This document shows positions 9,724 to 19,487 of a DNA stretch of 64,000 bases, piece after piece. Both the position numbers and the translations under genes were made by a program. The notes below the pieces were generated by a model. It ran no database searches and had not been told where the DNA came from. It saw only the letters and a program-made list of their open reading frames with translations. Numbering within the stretch: position 1 is the stretch's first letter; each line of letters starts with the position of its first letter. This DNA is from Vibrio diazotrophicus (GTDB lineage: Bacteria > Pseudomonadota > Gammaproteobacteria > Enterobacterales > Vibrionaceae), in assembly GCF_038452265.1 (NCBI RefSeq), contig NZ_CP151843.1, positions 744,001-808,000 of the forward strand. The letters run 5' to 3'.

Positions 9724-11202
9724 ATGAACAGTACAGTCACCTCAGCGGTAAAGGTTGCCGCTACGTATGCTCTGTTCGCTACCTTATGGATCCTTTTCTC
9801 CGATCTTGCGGTAGAAACCCTTTTACCCAATTCTCAAATGCGTGCTGTCGCTCAGACATACAAAGGTTTAGCTTTTGTTGTTATCACCGCAGGTTTACTG
9901 CTTGCTATGGTACTGAAGGGCAACAATGCCTTAGAAAAAGCCAACGATATGGATAGCCTGACGGGCTTGCACAGTATGACGATGTTCGTCCGTACGTTGA
10001 ACCTGACCATCAGACAGCTCAAACCCAATGAGCAGCTCATTCTTGGCTACCTTGATATTGATGATTTCAAAAGAATTAATGATGCGATTGGTTTTGATAA
10101 AGCCGATGCTTTTCTGCAAGATTTGGCCCGAGCACTAAATCAAGCTTTATTACCCGGATCATTTGCTTCTCGCTTGCATGCGGATCAGTTTGCCAGCTTT
10201 GCCAAGATCACAGGCGAATATGATATGGACGAACACATGCAAGATATCCAACGTCTGTATAACCGTCTTTCCAAAGATTACGGAATTGAGTCGACATGCT
10301 GCATCAGCATTGCTCTTTATCCTCAAGATGGCAGCACTGCCAAAGAGCTGATGGTTTCTGCAACAGAAGCGCTTAATGTTGCAAAAGAGAAAAAGAACGC
10401 GATCCAGTACCACGATAAGACCCTGACCGAAAAGGCGTTACAACGCCGTCAGATGATGTTGGATTTACGCAATGCCATCGACAATGACGTTCTCAGCGTT
10501 GTGTATCAACCCAAATACGATTTGAAAACGTTGAACGTTAATGGTGTAGAAGTATTAGTACGTTGGAATCATCCGTCTAAAGGGTTTATCGCTCCGGATG
10601 TGTTTATCCCACTCGCAGAAAAACATGGTTTAACGGGCGAAATCTCAAAGTTGGTGATCAGCAAAGTGGCCAAAGAGTTGAGTTCAACAGACTTGTTGGG
10701 AAGCAAAATTAAAACCATTGCCGTTAACGTATCGGCTGCTGAGTTCAACGACTCTGACGAAATGCACGAATTGGTTCGATACATCCAAGCTCAGAAAGCC
10801 ATTGCCCCATTCGTTAGCATAGAAATCACTGAAACCGCAACATTGGACAACCTAAATAACAGTGTTGAATTGATTTCATCACTCCAGAAATGTGGTATTG
10901 CGATTTCTATCGATGACTTTGGTACAGGTTATACGTCTCTTGCCATGCTTAAAGATTTAACGGTCGATGAAATCAAAATCGACCGCAGCTATATTTCCGA
11001 AGTCGATAGCGATGACCGTTCCAAAACCATTGTCAGTGCCATCATTGCCATGACCAACAGCTTTGGTATTAATCTCGTCGCTGAAGGTGTGGAAACAGAA
11101 ACTCAACTAAAAATCCTGCAAGAAATGGGCTGTCAACAAGCTCAAGGATATTACTTAGGTAGGCCCATGCCGCTGCAGCAATTGGTTGAACATCTCGCCT
11201 AA
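9724..11202 (+). CDS. Membrane EAL-domain c-di-GMP phosphodiesterase with degenerate GGDEF
   Basis: A 492-aa protein with two N-terminal membrane helices (about 10-32 and 44-64), a GGDEF domain (about 75-235) and an EAL domain (about 245-490). The GGDEF signature reads HADQF at 152-156, so cyclase activity is unlikely. The EAL domain appears intact: EVL at 276-278 keeps the catalytic Glu, and NVSA, EITET, DDFGTGY, KID, EGVET and QGYYLGRP are all present. It should therefore hydrolyse c-di-GMP at the membrane, with the GGDEF part at most regulatory. I chose the ATG at 9724 because AGGAGAGAGG precedes it at good spacing; the frame is open further upstream but lacks such a site. Confidence 0.9.
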   Translation: MNSTVTSAVKVAATYALFATLWILFSDLAVETLLPNSQMRAVAQTYKGLAFVVITAGLLLAMVLKGNNALEKANDMDSLTGLHSMTMFVRTLNLTIRQLKPNEQLILGYLDIDDFKRINDAIGFDKADAFLQDLARALNQALLPGSFASRLHADQFASFAKITGEYDMDEHMQDIQRLYNRLSKDYGIESTCCISIALYPQDGSTAKELMVSATEALNVAKEKKNAIQYHDKTLTEKALQRRQMMLDLRNAIDNDVLSVVYQPKYDLKTLNVNGVEVLVRWNHPSKGFIAPDVFIPLAEKHGLTGEISKLVISKVAKELSSTDLLGSKIKTIAVNVSAAEFNDSDEMHELVRYIQAQKAIAPFVSIEITETATLDNLNNSVELISSLQKCGIAISIDDFGTGYTSLAMLKDLTVDEIKIDRSYISEVDSDDRSKTIVSAIIAMTNSFGINLVAEGVETETQLKILQEMGCQQAQGYYLGRPMPLQQLVEHLA

Positions 11203-11479
11203 GTGAACCATCTTAGCGTCCCAACACCTCACTTGCTGACAACTGGCAGGAGTCGTCATAGCGAGACTTGAAAGCTAAATTTCTTGCCTTCTGGCTGACT
11301 GTCACAATACCAAATCAATTTTCGTTGCTGTGCATAGCAGTTCTTCCGTTTTAGCCTAAGCTATTCATTAATACATAAACTTTTTTATTAGTTACACCTC
11401 TTAGCCAGTCATTCTTTTAGCTGGCATTTAATGAGCCTCAAACGCTGTCTAACATCAAAATACGGAAGGTATTCACTCA

Positions 11480-13126
11480 ATGTTAATTGATAAACTCACG
11501 CTAAAAAGCAGATTGATTATTACAGTGGCAATCCCCTGCTTGGCATTGATATTTGTAGGTTTGGCAAGCCTGAACGCCATGTCGGTAATGGCCAGTAAAA
11601 CCCAAGAAATGTACCTTAATACTGCGGCACCTATGCGAGCAGTAGCCGAAGCCGCTTCCCGTATACCAAGGATGCGTGTCGGTATAGATATGATGCTGCT
11701 TCAAGAAACGAGCCTACGCGATGCGAAAGGGGTAAAAACTCGTGTTAAAGAAACTCGAGAAGAAGATATTCCAGAAATGCGCGATGCGCTTAATCTTGCA
11801 GTGAGCACTCAAGTAAACCCAGAGCTAAAAGCGCAAGTGCAACGCTTGCTTAATGATTTTGAAAAAATGGTCAGTACTGAGCTAAACCCACTTCTTGAAG
11901 CTCTTGATAAAGATGACACTGCAACCGCACAGCAAATATACAAAGAAAAATACGCGGTGACCTACGGCACGATGCGTAAAGATGCCAACACCTTATTGGA
12001 AACCTTGTTAGCACAGGCGGAGTCACAAAATAAGCTCAGCCACGATAGCTATATCTCCGGCAGAACGACGCAGATTATCATCATTAGCGCAGGTCTTATT
12101 ATCTCCTTTATCATCTCTTCTGCGATTGTTATGAGCTTACGCAAGAGAGTATCAACATTAAGAGATACCATTACGACTGCCGCACAAGACATGTCATTAA
12201 ACACGCGAATCAAGTTGGATGGCAAAGATGAGCTGACAGAGATTGGCGACAGCTTTAACTTGTTTATGGAAAAAGTCCACAGTGCGATTAATCAGGTAGC
12301 CGAAAACTCCCGCCAACTGGCAATAATGGCTCGAGATGTATCAGAGCGAGCTCGTCATACTCAAAGTAATTGCACATCTCAACGCGACCGAACAGTGCAA
12401 GTGGCAACGGCGATTCATGAACTTGGCGCAACGGTGAGTGAAATCGCGGCCAATGCTGCTCAGGCAGCAGATGCAGCAAATGAAGCGACTCACCAGTCGA
12501 GTGATGGTCAGAAAGTCGTTATGCAAGCAAGAGATCAAATTGGTGCTTTGTCCCTTGAGCTACAAAAAGCAACAAACGTCGTTGAATCGCTGGCTAAACA
12601 AGTGAACGACATCAGTTCAACCTTGGATACGATTCGTAATATTTCCGATCAAACCAACCTACTTGCGCTCAACGCTGCCATTGAGGCCGCGCGAGCTGGC
12701 GACCAAGGTCGAGGCTTTGCTGTGGTTGCTGACGAAGTCAGAACCTTGGCTAGTCGCTCAGCCAATTCAACAGAAGAAATTCAGCAGGTGATCGATAAAC
12801 TTCAATCAGAGTCCAAACGTGCGGTTGAAGCGATGCAGCAAGGTCGTGAACAAAGTGACCGAGTGGTTGAATATGCAGACAACGCCACCAGCGCCTTAGA
12901 GCAAATCAACAGCCACATAGACCAAATTAGCGGACAGAACATACAGGTGGCGACGGCAACGGAAGAGCAATCTACCGTGGTCGAAGACATTAACCGCAAT
13001 GTTGAAGAAATTAACCATCTGACCACTGAAACAACCGATATTGCTATGCAACTAAATCAATCCAGCAACAGCCTGCAACAGCTCTCCTCTCAATTGGACA
13101 AACTGGTCGGTAACTTCAAGCTCTAA
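11480..13126 (+). CDS. Methyl-accepting chemotaxis protein (first of a tandem pair)
   Basis: A 548-aa chemoreceptor. TM1 lies near residues 12-32, followed by a helical-bundle sensor domain in the periplasm, TM2 near 197-220, a HAMP domain, and a long cytoplasmic coiled coil whose tip (about 391-415) carries the highly conserved QTNLLALNAAIEAARAG and GFAVVADEVR. The sensor resembles the four-helix-bundle type and has no recognised ligand motif. There is no C-terminal NWETF-like CheR tether; the protein ends KLVGNFKL. It would couple an external signal to CheA/CheW. The next gene is a paralogue of the same length. Confidence 0.92.
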   Translation: MLIDKLTLKSRLIITVAIPCLALIFVGLASLNAMSVMASKTQEMYLNTAAPMRAVAEAASRIPRMRVGIDMMLLQETSLRDAKGVKTRVKETREEDIPEMRDALNLAVSTQVNPELKAQVQRLLNDFEKMVSTELNPLLEALDKDDTATAQQIYKEKYAVTYGTMRKDANTLLETLLAQAESQNKLSHDSYISGRTTQIIIISAGLIISFIISSAIVMSLRKRVSTLRDTITTAAQDMSLNTRIKLDGKDELTEIGDSFNLFMEKVHSAINQVAENSRQLAIMARDVSERARHTQSNCTSQRDRTVQVATAIHELGATVSEIAANAAQAADAANEATHQSSDGQKVVMQARDQIGALSLELQKATNVVESLAKQVNDISSTLDTIRNISDQTNLLALNAAIEAARAGDQGRGFAVVADEVRTLASRSANSTEEIQQVIDKLQSESKRAVEAMQQGREQSDRVVEYADNATSALEQINSHIDQISGQNIQVATATEEQSTVVEDINRNVEEINHLTTETTDIAMQLNQSSNSLQQLSSQLDKLVGNFKL

Positions 13127-13142
13127 CCTTCCCCTCGTACAC

Positions 13143-13174
13143 CCCCTATGAACAAGTTGTTGAGTTCATAGGGG
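13143..13174 (+). other. Hairpin after the first chemoreceptor gene
   Basis: The arms CCCCTATGAAC (13143-13153) and GTTCATAGGGG (13164-13174) form a perfect 11-bp stem with a 10-base loop. The following bases (TCAACCCTGTTT) are not a proper T-run, so it may be a weak terminator or a transcript-stabilising hairpin just after the stop at 13126. Confidence 0.55.
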
Positions 13175-13357
13175 TCAACCCTGTTTCAATTAAACCCATT
13201 TAAATTTATGAAAATTCTATAATTCCTCGCAATCTCGACATGTTGTCTTGCAAAACTGTGTCCACATTCACATCCGATTAAAATTCCACCATTTTAATTA
13301 TTGGCGACTTGGTAAAGTCCTTATCCATAACAGCAACAGACATGGACATTTAACGTT

Positions 13358-15004
13358 ATGCTCATCAATAATTTCACCTTAAAAACTCGTTTGCTAATTA
13401 CTGTAACCATCCCCTGCCTAGCATTAATTACTGTTGGCTTACAAAGCCTTAATTCAATGGATTCCATCGATAAGAAAACCGAAGCGATGTACTTAAACAC
13501 TGCAGCACCAATGCGTGCTATGGCAGAAACGGCGTCTAGAATTCCAAGAATGCGTGTCGGAATAGATATGATGCTGCTACAGGAAACCGCCCTTCGTGAT
13601 GCCAAAGGCATTGCGACACGCGTTAAAGAAGCAAGAACAGAAGACATTCCTGAAATGAGAGTAGCTTTGGATGACGCGGTTAAAGCCCAATCCGATTTAG
13701 TGCTTAAAGAGCGTGTTCAAAAACTCGCAGATGCATTTGAGGTAGTAGTGAAAGACGAACTCAACCCAATGCTCGATGCTTTGGACAAAGGTGACCTGTC
13801 TAGCGCACAACAAATCTACCGTGACAAATACGCTAAAAGTTACGGTGTAATGAGAAAAGAAGCCAATGTCATATTGGATACCTTGTTACAACAGGCAGAG
13901 GTACAAAATTCACTCAGTCACGAAACCTATACCTCGAACCGCAATACACTGATTGTTATCAGTATTATTGGCCTGCTGATTTCATTCATTATCTCGTCAT
14001 CCATCGTGCTGAATCTTCGCAGACGAGTGACCTATCTGCGTGAAACCATGAATAACGCGGCACAGGATATGGCATTGAATACCCGAATCGAAGTCGAGGG
14101 CCGAGATGAGCTGACCCATATCGCGAACAGCTTCAACCAATTTATTGAGAAGGTACATACCTCAATGGTTCAAGTGGCAAGAAATTCACGTGATTTGGCC
14201 GAAATGGCTGGCAACGTCTCTGAACGTGCAGACCATACTCGTCATAACTGCACCTCGCAAAGAGATCGCACCGTTCAAGTATCTACTGCGATTCATCAGT
14301 TAGGTGCGACCGTTGATGAAATTGCTGCCAACGCCTCACAGGCTGCCGAAGCCGCTAACGAAGCAACGCATCAATCCAGCGATGGGCGTAATGTGGTCGG
14401 CCAGGCGCGTGAGCAAATTGGTGAACTGTCGAGAGAACTCGAAGAAGCGACAGAGATTGTTCAGTCACTGGCGAAACAAGTCGACGATATCAGCTTAACT
14501 TTGGACACTATTCGCAACATCTCTGATCAAACAAACTTACTGGCACTTAATGCGGCGATTGAAGCAGCGCGCGCCGGAGAACAAGGGCGCGGTTTCGCTG
14601 TTGTGGCCGACGAAGTTCGCACACTTGCCAGTCGCTCAGCGCAATCAACTGAAGAGATCCAAAACATCATCGATCGATTGCAGACTGAATCTCGCCGAGC
14701 AGTTAACGCTATGGATAAAGGACGAAATCAAAGTAACTTAGTTGTCGGCTTTGCCGATAATGCTACGACTTCTCTGGGGCAGATCAGCAGCCACATTGAG
14801 CATATCAACGCGCAAAATATTCAAGTTGCGACAGCCACTGAGGAACAATCGACCGTTGTTGTCGATATCAATCGAAATCTGGAAGAGATTAACCAACTGA
14901 CTTCTGAAACCACAGATATTTCAGAACAACTCAATCAGTCCAGCACCCATTTGCAAAGACTCTCCACTGAGCTCGACAAGCTGGTTGGTAATTTCAAACT
15001 TTAA
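13358..15004 (+). CDS. Methyl-accepting chemotaxis protein (second of a tandem pair)
   Basis: A 548-aa chemoreceptor with the same domain order and exact length as its upstream neighbour: TM1 near 12-32, periplasmic helical bundle, TM2 near 196-218, HAMP, signalling coiled coil with the QTNLLALNAAIEAARAG tip and the same KLVGNFKL end. The two align from the first residue (MLIDKLTLKSR versus MLINNFTLKTR) and differ mainly in the sensor bundle and around the HAMP domain, so they arose by tandem duplication. Both sensors keep an RIPRMRVGIDMMLLQET stretch, suggesting related ligands. It probably has its own promoter in the 231-base gap. Confidence 0.92.
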   Translation: MLINNFTLKTRLLITVTIPCLALITVGLQSLNSMDSIDKKTEAMYLNTAAPMRAMAETASRIPRMRVGIDMMLLQETALRDAKGIATRVKEARTEDIPEMRVALDDAVKAQSDLVLKERVQKLADAFEVVVKDELNPMLDALDKGDLSSAQQIYRDKYAKSYGVMRKEANVILDTLLQQAEVQNSLSHETYTSNRNTLIVISIIGLLISFIISSSIVLNLRRRVTYLRETMNNAAQDMALNTRIEVEGRDELTHIANSFNQFIEKVHTSMVQVARNSRDLAEMAGNVSERADHTRHNCTSQRDRTVQVSTAIHQLGATVDEIAANASQAAEAANEATHQSSDGRNVVGQAREQIGELSRELEEATEIVQSLAKQVDDISLTLDTIRNISDQTNLLALNAAIEAARAGEQGRGFAVVADEVRTLASRSAQSTEEIQNIIDRLQTESRRAVNAMDKGRNQSNLVVGFADNATTSLGQISSHIEHINAQNIQVATATEEQSTVVVDINRNLEEINQLTSETTDISEQLNQSSTHLQRLSTELDKLVGNFKL

Positions 15005-15031
15005 CCAAGTAATCTTAAAATAAACCACTCC

Positions 15032-15089
15032 AAGCCATTACCGGGCAAAGCAGAAGATGAATTTCTGACACATTCGGTAATGGCTTTTT
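15032..15089 (+). terminator. Rho-independent terminator after the chemoreceptor pair
   Basis: A 12-bp stem AAGCCATTACCG (15032-15043) / CGGTAATGGCTT (15075-15086), with a 31-base loop, runs directly into TTTTTA. It lies 27 bases after the stop of the second chemoreceptor gene. Confidence 0.7.
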
Positions 15090-15184
15090 ACATTAAATAA
15101 TTGTGAATTATTAACGAGATAGGTTGAAATTGGAGCTTGCTTTAGATATTCATGGCGCAACATCGATAAAGGAAGCTTATTTAC

Positions 15185-16321
15185 ATGTTCACTATCTTCA
15201 AAACCTTCTTCTGGTTAGGTTGGATTAGCTTCGGCGGCCCAGCGGCTCACATTGGTTATTTTCGCCAAACCTTCGTTGAAAAGCTCAAATGGTTAGACGA
15301 CAACGAATATGCTCAGATAGTGGCACTCAGCCAGTTTTTACCCGGCCCAGGTTCTAGTCAAGTCGGCTTTTCGATTGGCTATAAACGCGGTGGTTTACTC
15401 GGAGCTACAGCAGCATTCATCGGCTTCACTGCCCCTTCGATCATTCTGATGCTGATTCTTGCTTTAGTGAGCAGTCAGATCACCGATACTGCTCTGTTCC
15501 ACAACATCGTACACGGGCTTAAACTGCTTGCTGTGGTTGTGGTTGCCGATGCAACTTGGGGAATGTACAAGAACTTCTGCTCAACCAAACTCTCGGCAGG
15601 TTTAGCCCTTCTCACAGCAAGCATGCTGCTGGTTGTTCCAAGTATTACCACGCAGCTATTGGTATTAATTTTGGCGGCGGTTATCGGCGCAATCTATATC
15701 AAAGGTGACACAGCCAAAGCACAAAGTTCATTTAAACCCAGCTATGTGCCGTTACTGTTGTTTGTTGCCATTTTGATTGGCACTTCGGTGCTGTCGAGTC
15801 ATCCAAGCGTCCAGTTGTTCGGTGATTTCTTCCAAGCAGGTAGTTTAGTATTTGGTGGCGGGCACGTCGTTCTGCCATTGCTGCAAAATCTTGTAGGCGA
15901 TCAGCTTAGTCAAGATACGTTTCTAACGGGTTACGCGGCAGCGCAGGCAGTACCGGGGCCGATGTTCACTTTCGCGACGTATTTAGGTTACGCTTTGATG
16001 CCAAACACTCCTGTTTGGGGAGCATTGTTAGCGACTATAGCGGTGTTCCTACCCGGTTTCTTACTGCTGTTAGCAGTTTTGAAGAACTGGCATGCACTGG
16101 CAGATAACCCCACCATTTCGGGTGCACTGAACGGCGTGAATGCTTCCGTCGTTGGTCTACTAGCCGCAGCATTATACCAACCTGTATTTACCAGCGCGGT
16201 GTTTAATGCAACCGACATTGCCTTGGTATTGGTTGGCTTCTATCTGCTTAAGCAGCTTAAGTTACCCATCGTTGTATGTGTCGCATTCTTCATTGTTGCA
16301 GGGGCAGCTTTAGGGATATAG
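15185..16321 (+). CDS. chrA: Chromate transporter, ChrA/CHR family
   Basis: A 378-aa membrane protein with the two-domain CHR arrangement. The first half carries WISFGGPAAHIGYF and SQFLPGPGSSQVG, the second FGGGHVVLPLL and AVPGPMFTFATYLG, the paired signatures of long-chain CHR proteins. About ten hydrophobic segments are visible. Characterised members export chromate by proton-motive force; many chromosomal homologues have no proven substrate, so chromate is a family-based assignment. AGGAAG precedes the ATG. An AraC regulator starts 53 bases downstream on the same strand. A ChrR-like flavin reductase occurs at 46.8 kb but is not linked to this gene. Confidence 0.85.
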   Translation: MFTIFKTFFWLGWISFGGPAAHIGYFRQTFVEKLKWLDDNEYAQIVALSQFLPGPGSSQVGFSIGYKRGGLLGATAAFIGFTAPSIILMLILALVSSQITDTALFHNIVHGLKLLAVVVVADATWGMYKNFCSTKLSAGLALLTASMLLVVPSITTQLLVLILAAVIGAIYIKGDTAKAQSSFKPSYVPLLLFVAILIGTSVLSSHPSVQLFGDFFQAGSLVFGGGHVVLPLLQNLVGDQLSQDTFLTGYAAAQAVPGPMFTFATYLGYALMPNTPVWGALLATIAVFLPGFLLLLAVLKNWHALADNPTISGALNGVNASVVGLLAAALYQPVFTSAVFNATDIALVLVGFYLLKQLKLPIVVCVAFFIVAGAALGI

Positions 16322-16374
16322 TGTCTTCACGTTTTTGCTAGGGTCAGATGATCGTTAATATCGAAAATTGATGA

Positions 16375-17088
16375 ATGCTTAATTCCAACTCTCTCTCAAT
16401 TCGCTCATACAGCCGTCAAAAGAACGGGCATAGCCACGATTTTCATCAGTTGGTTTTGCCTGTTCGTGGTGTCATTAACATTGAAGTTGAAGCATTCAAA
16501 GGGGCAGTAAGGCCCGGAGAGTGTGTTGTTGTTCGTGCAAACGAAATGCATTATTTCGCGGCAGAAACAGAAGCGCGTTTTGTTGTGGCCGATCTCGAAC
16601 ATCTGCCACCGCACATTTTAGATTCTGACACTATCGTCTTTTCAATCAGCCCACCTTTAATGCACTACTTGAACTTCATAGAAGAGCAACTCAAGTATCA
16701 AGTGAATACAGAAATTGAACAACTGATGTTAACCACTTTCTCGCTTTTGCTTAGTGAACAACAAATACTTAAGCAGTTCGACCATAGGATCAGGAAAGTT
16801 CAAGAATATATCGAAGCCCATCTTGCCCAGCCGCTTTCGATTGCTCAATTGGCGACTATTGCTTTTTTAAGTCCAACCCAGTTAAAAAAACTGTTCAAAG
16901 AGCAAACGGCTTTAACGGTGACCCAATACATTACTCACAAACGAATGGAAAAAGCACAAGCCTTGCTTATCCATACTGACTACCCTATTCAAATCGTCGC
17001 GGAATCAGTGGGCTATGTCGACCACAGTGCTTTTAGCCGCCGTTTTTCGCAACATTTTGGTCTTCCTCCCTCAAAGCTAACCCGTTAA
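16375..17088 (+). CDS. AraC-family transcriptional regulator
   Basis: A 237-aa regulator. The N-terminal half is a small cupin (HDFHQLVLPVRG, then PGECVVVRANEMHYF), a likely ligand-sensing fold. The C-terminal half (about 135-237) has two helix-turn-helix motifs: LSIAQLATIAFLSPTQLKKLF and IQIVAESVGYVDHSAFSRRF, ending in the family-typical FGLPPSKLTR. At 237 aa it is shorter than classic AraC members (about 290) but complete. The ATG at 16371 in another frame stops after three codons, so 16375 is used despite a poor ribosome site. It may control chrA upstream or the exporter gene downstream; neither is proven. Confidence 0.85.
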   Translation: MLNSNSLSIRSYSRQKNGHSHDFHQLVLPVRGVINIEVEAFKGAVRPGECVVVRANEMHYFAAETEARFVVADLEHLPPHILDSDTIVFSISPPLMHYLNFIEEQLKYQVNTEIEQLMLTTFSLLLSEQQILKQFDHRIRKVQEYIEAHLAQPLSIAQLATIAFLSPTQLKKLFKEQTALTVTQYITHKRMEKAQALLIHTDYPIQIVAESVGYVDHSAFSRRFSQHFGLPPSKLTR

Positions 17089-17187
17089 CTCCGTCTTTAC
17101 TGCCAAAAAAAGCGTCCAATCTGCACAAACAAACTAAGAAAACACGCATACCATTTCACTCGTATTAAGTCAGTTAATGGAGTGGCT

Positions 17188-18123
17188 ATGTTGAAGAGTA
17201 ATACCAATATCAGCGGAATATTCGCCGTTGTATTAGCGAGTGTGTTCTGGGGAACAACCGGAACCGCCGCCAGTTTCGCGCCAGATATTAGCCCTCTTGC
17301 CATCGGCGCGTCAGCCATGGGTGGCGGTGGATTATTGCTGCTGATTAATGCCCGAAAGAAGCTGACCAAAGATATCGCCACACTCGTAAGAAACTACAAG
17401 CTTCCGTTATGTGGCGGCGCAGCCGTGGCTATCTATCCTTTAGCTTTTTATTCCTCTATGCGTTTTTCAGGCGTGGCGATTGGGACATTAATCTCTATTG
17501 CCAGCGCCCCTTTCTTTACGGTTCTTCTTGAGCGTCTAATCAGCAAAAAATCAATATCACTATACTGGGTAATTTCTTTTATTGTGGGTGCAATAGGAAT
17601 CGTGTTACTCACGCTGGGAAAACAAGACAGCTCATACTCTGCCGAAGCCACTCTGCTGCACTTAATCGGTATAGCGATGGGACTTATCGCCGCGTTAACT
17701 TACGCTACGTATTCATGGGCGGCTCGCGGCATGATTGAACGAGGAGTGAGTTCTCAGTCAGCGATGGCGAGTATGTTTGGTTTGGCTGCCACACTATTAC
17801 TGCCGTCGTTGTGGGTGACTGGTGACAACCTTTTTGCCGATGCAACACACACGGCTGTGGTGATCTATATGGCAACCATACCTATGTTTTTAGGCTATCT
17901 GCTGTTTGGGCATGCACTAAAACAATTGGAAGCCAGCACAGCTACATTGATCACTCTGCTAGAACCAGCAGTTGCCACTTTGTTTGCCGTCAGTTTAGTC
18001 GGCGAAAGGTTCACTCTTATTGGCTGGTATGGCTTAGCGTTTATTGTTGTTTGCTTGTTGCTGCAAGTTGTTCCGCTTCCAACATCGCGACTTGCAAAGA
18101 ATCCTGCGGCAGACAGCTATTAA
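17188..18123 (+). CDS. EamA-type (DMT superfamily) exporter
   Basis: A 311-aa protein with about ten transmembrane helices arranged as two EamA repeats. The first begins GIFAVVLASVFWGTTGTAA and the second GLIAALTYATYSWAARGMIE, each with the usual start of DMT exporters. Substrates of the family include amino acids and metabolites; none can be assigned. The ATG at 17188 is preferred over the GTG at 17182 because GGAG lies five bases before it. The last 83 bases overlap, tail to tail, the coding sequence of the MocR regulator on the other strand. Confidence 0.85.
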   Translation: MLKSNTNISGIFAVVLASVFWGTTGTAASFAPDISPLAIGASAMGGGGLLLLINARKKLTKDIATLVRNYKLPLCGGAAVAIYPLAFYSSMRFSGVAIGTLISIASAPFFTVLLERLISKKSISLYWVISFIVGAIGIVLLTLGKQDSSYSAEATLLHLIGIAMGLIAALTYATYSWAARGMIERGVSSQSAMASMFGLAATLLLPSLWVTGDNLFADATHTAVVIYMATIPMFLGYLLFGHALKQLEASTATLITLLEPAVATLFAVSLVGERFTLIGWYGLAFIVVCLLLQVVPLPTSRLAKNPAADSY

Positions 18124-19477
18124 TCAGCTCAATAAGCTCACTCAGTAAGCGCTCAATTTCGTTGTTTAGAGCAAACCCAATATTAATTCGAACACAATCA
18201 TCGTAGCGTTGCGATTCGGTAAATACGCTGCCAACCCGTATGTCCATATTTGATTTAATCGCCTCGGCATTGAGTTTATCTGAACTTAAACCAGCGACCT
18301 GAAGCCAAAGTACCAGACCACCATCAGGCTGAGTAATGCGGCTGTTTTGCGGCAAATGCTGAGCTAAGAAGCGGGTGTAATCTTGCTTGTTGATCGCCAA
18401 CTGCTGTCTGGTGCGCTTGAGATGTCGGCTGTAAGCGCCCGTTTGAATGAAGTCTGCTATCGCAGTTTGAATAAGCGTGGGTACGCCCTCGTACTGTTGA
18501 GTATATTTTGCAACGAACTTACCAGGTCGGCACCAACCCAAACGGTAGCTTGGTGAAAGAGTCTTAGAGAAAGAACCACACCAAATCACATAGCCACTTT
18601 CATCGTAATAAGCCGTCGGCAAATGCAATTTATCCGAATGATTCAGTTCGAAATACACGTCATCTTCAATCACAGGAACTTGATACTGGCTTGCGAGCAG
18701 ACTTAAGCGCTTTTTCTGTTTAGCCGACATGGTAATGCCTTGAGGGTTCATGTGCGTGGTGCAAAACAGCCCTGCTTGCGCTTGCTTGTTTTGAAACAGC
18801 CGCTCCAGAGCATCGAGATCGATGCCATCTTCTACAGATGGAATCTCAATGACTTTTAAACCCAAGTTGGCAAGTAGTTCCAGCAACCCGTTAAAGCACG
18901 GAGAGCTGACTGCAACCGTATCCCCAGCATTAACGCAGATCTGCAATGCCGTTTTTACTGCATCCATACATCCATGCGTAATCACCAGTTCATCCGGACG
19001 CAATGCAAATCCCAACTGGCTGAAGTGAGAGCACAAAGCTTCCCGCAGAACAGGTTCACCCTGTTTATTTGGATACTGTGTCAATCTGGAGGGCGATTGC
19101 GTCATGACGCGGCGAAAACTCTTATCCAACGCGCGTTGCGCTGTGACATCCAACGCAATGCAAGCGATGCCTAGTGGCCCCGATTTAACTTGAGGTTTTA
19201 TGCGTGGCCTAACATTAGTCGCAAGCTGAGTCGCAAATCGCTGCCAAGATGGCGTAGCCACAACCGGCATTTGTGAACAGATAAAGAAACCCGACTGAGG
19301 ACGAGCTTCGAGCCACCCTCTTTGTTCTAGGTCTTGATAGCAACTTACCGCCGTCGAAACACTCACACCATGCTGTTTGGCAAACAAACGTAGTGAAAGC
19401 ATACGGTCACCATGCTTAAGTTTGGTGGACTGAATATCTTCAATGATCTTCTCTGCTAACTGTTTGTATTTCTGCAT
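18041..19477 (-). CDS. MocR-type regulator: GntR DNA-binding plus PLP aminotransferase-like domain
   Basis: A 478-aa fusion. Residues 1-70 are a GntR winged helix (MLSLRLFAKQHGVSVSTAV, then LEQRGWLEARPQSGFF). From about 95 to 450 it has a type I aminotransferase fold, with the PLP lysine at 305 in CGSFSKTLSP and a VIEDDVYFEL motif. MocR proteins sense PLP or amino compounds and activate or repress a neighbouring gene. It is divergent from an EamA exporter gene across 100 bases containing two TGTACTG repeats, so that exporter is the probable target. Its 3' end overlaps the coding end of another EamA gene by 83 bases, which is unusual. Confidence 0.88.
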   Translation of the reverse strand: MQKYKQLAEKIIEDIQSTKLKHGDRMLSLRLFAKQHGVSVSTAVSCYQDLEQRGWLEARPQSGFFICSQMPVVATPSWQRFATQLATNVRPRIKPQVKSGPLGIACIALDVTAQRALDKSFRRVMTQSPSRLTQYPNKQGEPVLREALCSHFSQLGFALRPDELVITHGCMDAVKTALQICVNAGDTVAVSSPCFNGLLELLANLGLKVIEIPSVEDGIDLDALERLFQNKQAQAGLFCTTHMNPQGITMSAKQKKRLSLLASQYQVPVIEDDVYFELNHSDKLHLPTAYYDESGYVIWCGSFSKTLSPSYRLGWCRPGKFVAKYTQQYEGVPTLIQTAIADFIQTGAYSRHLKRTRQQLAINKQDYTRFLAQHLPQNSRITQPDGGLVLWLQVAGLSSDKLNAEAIKSNMDIRVGSVFTESQRYDDCVRINIGFALNNEIERLLSELIELINSCLPQDSLQVAMLEAEQLAATSKQQ

Positions 19478-19487
19478 AGCGATAAAT

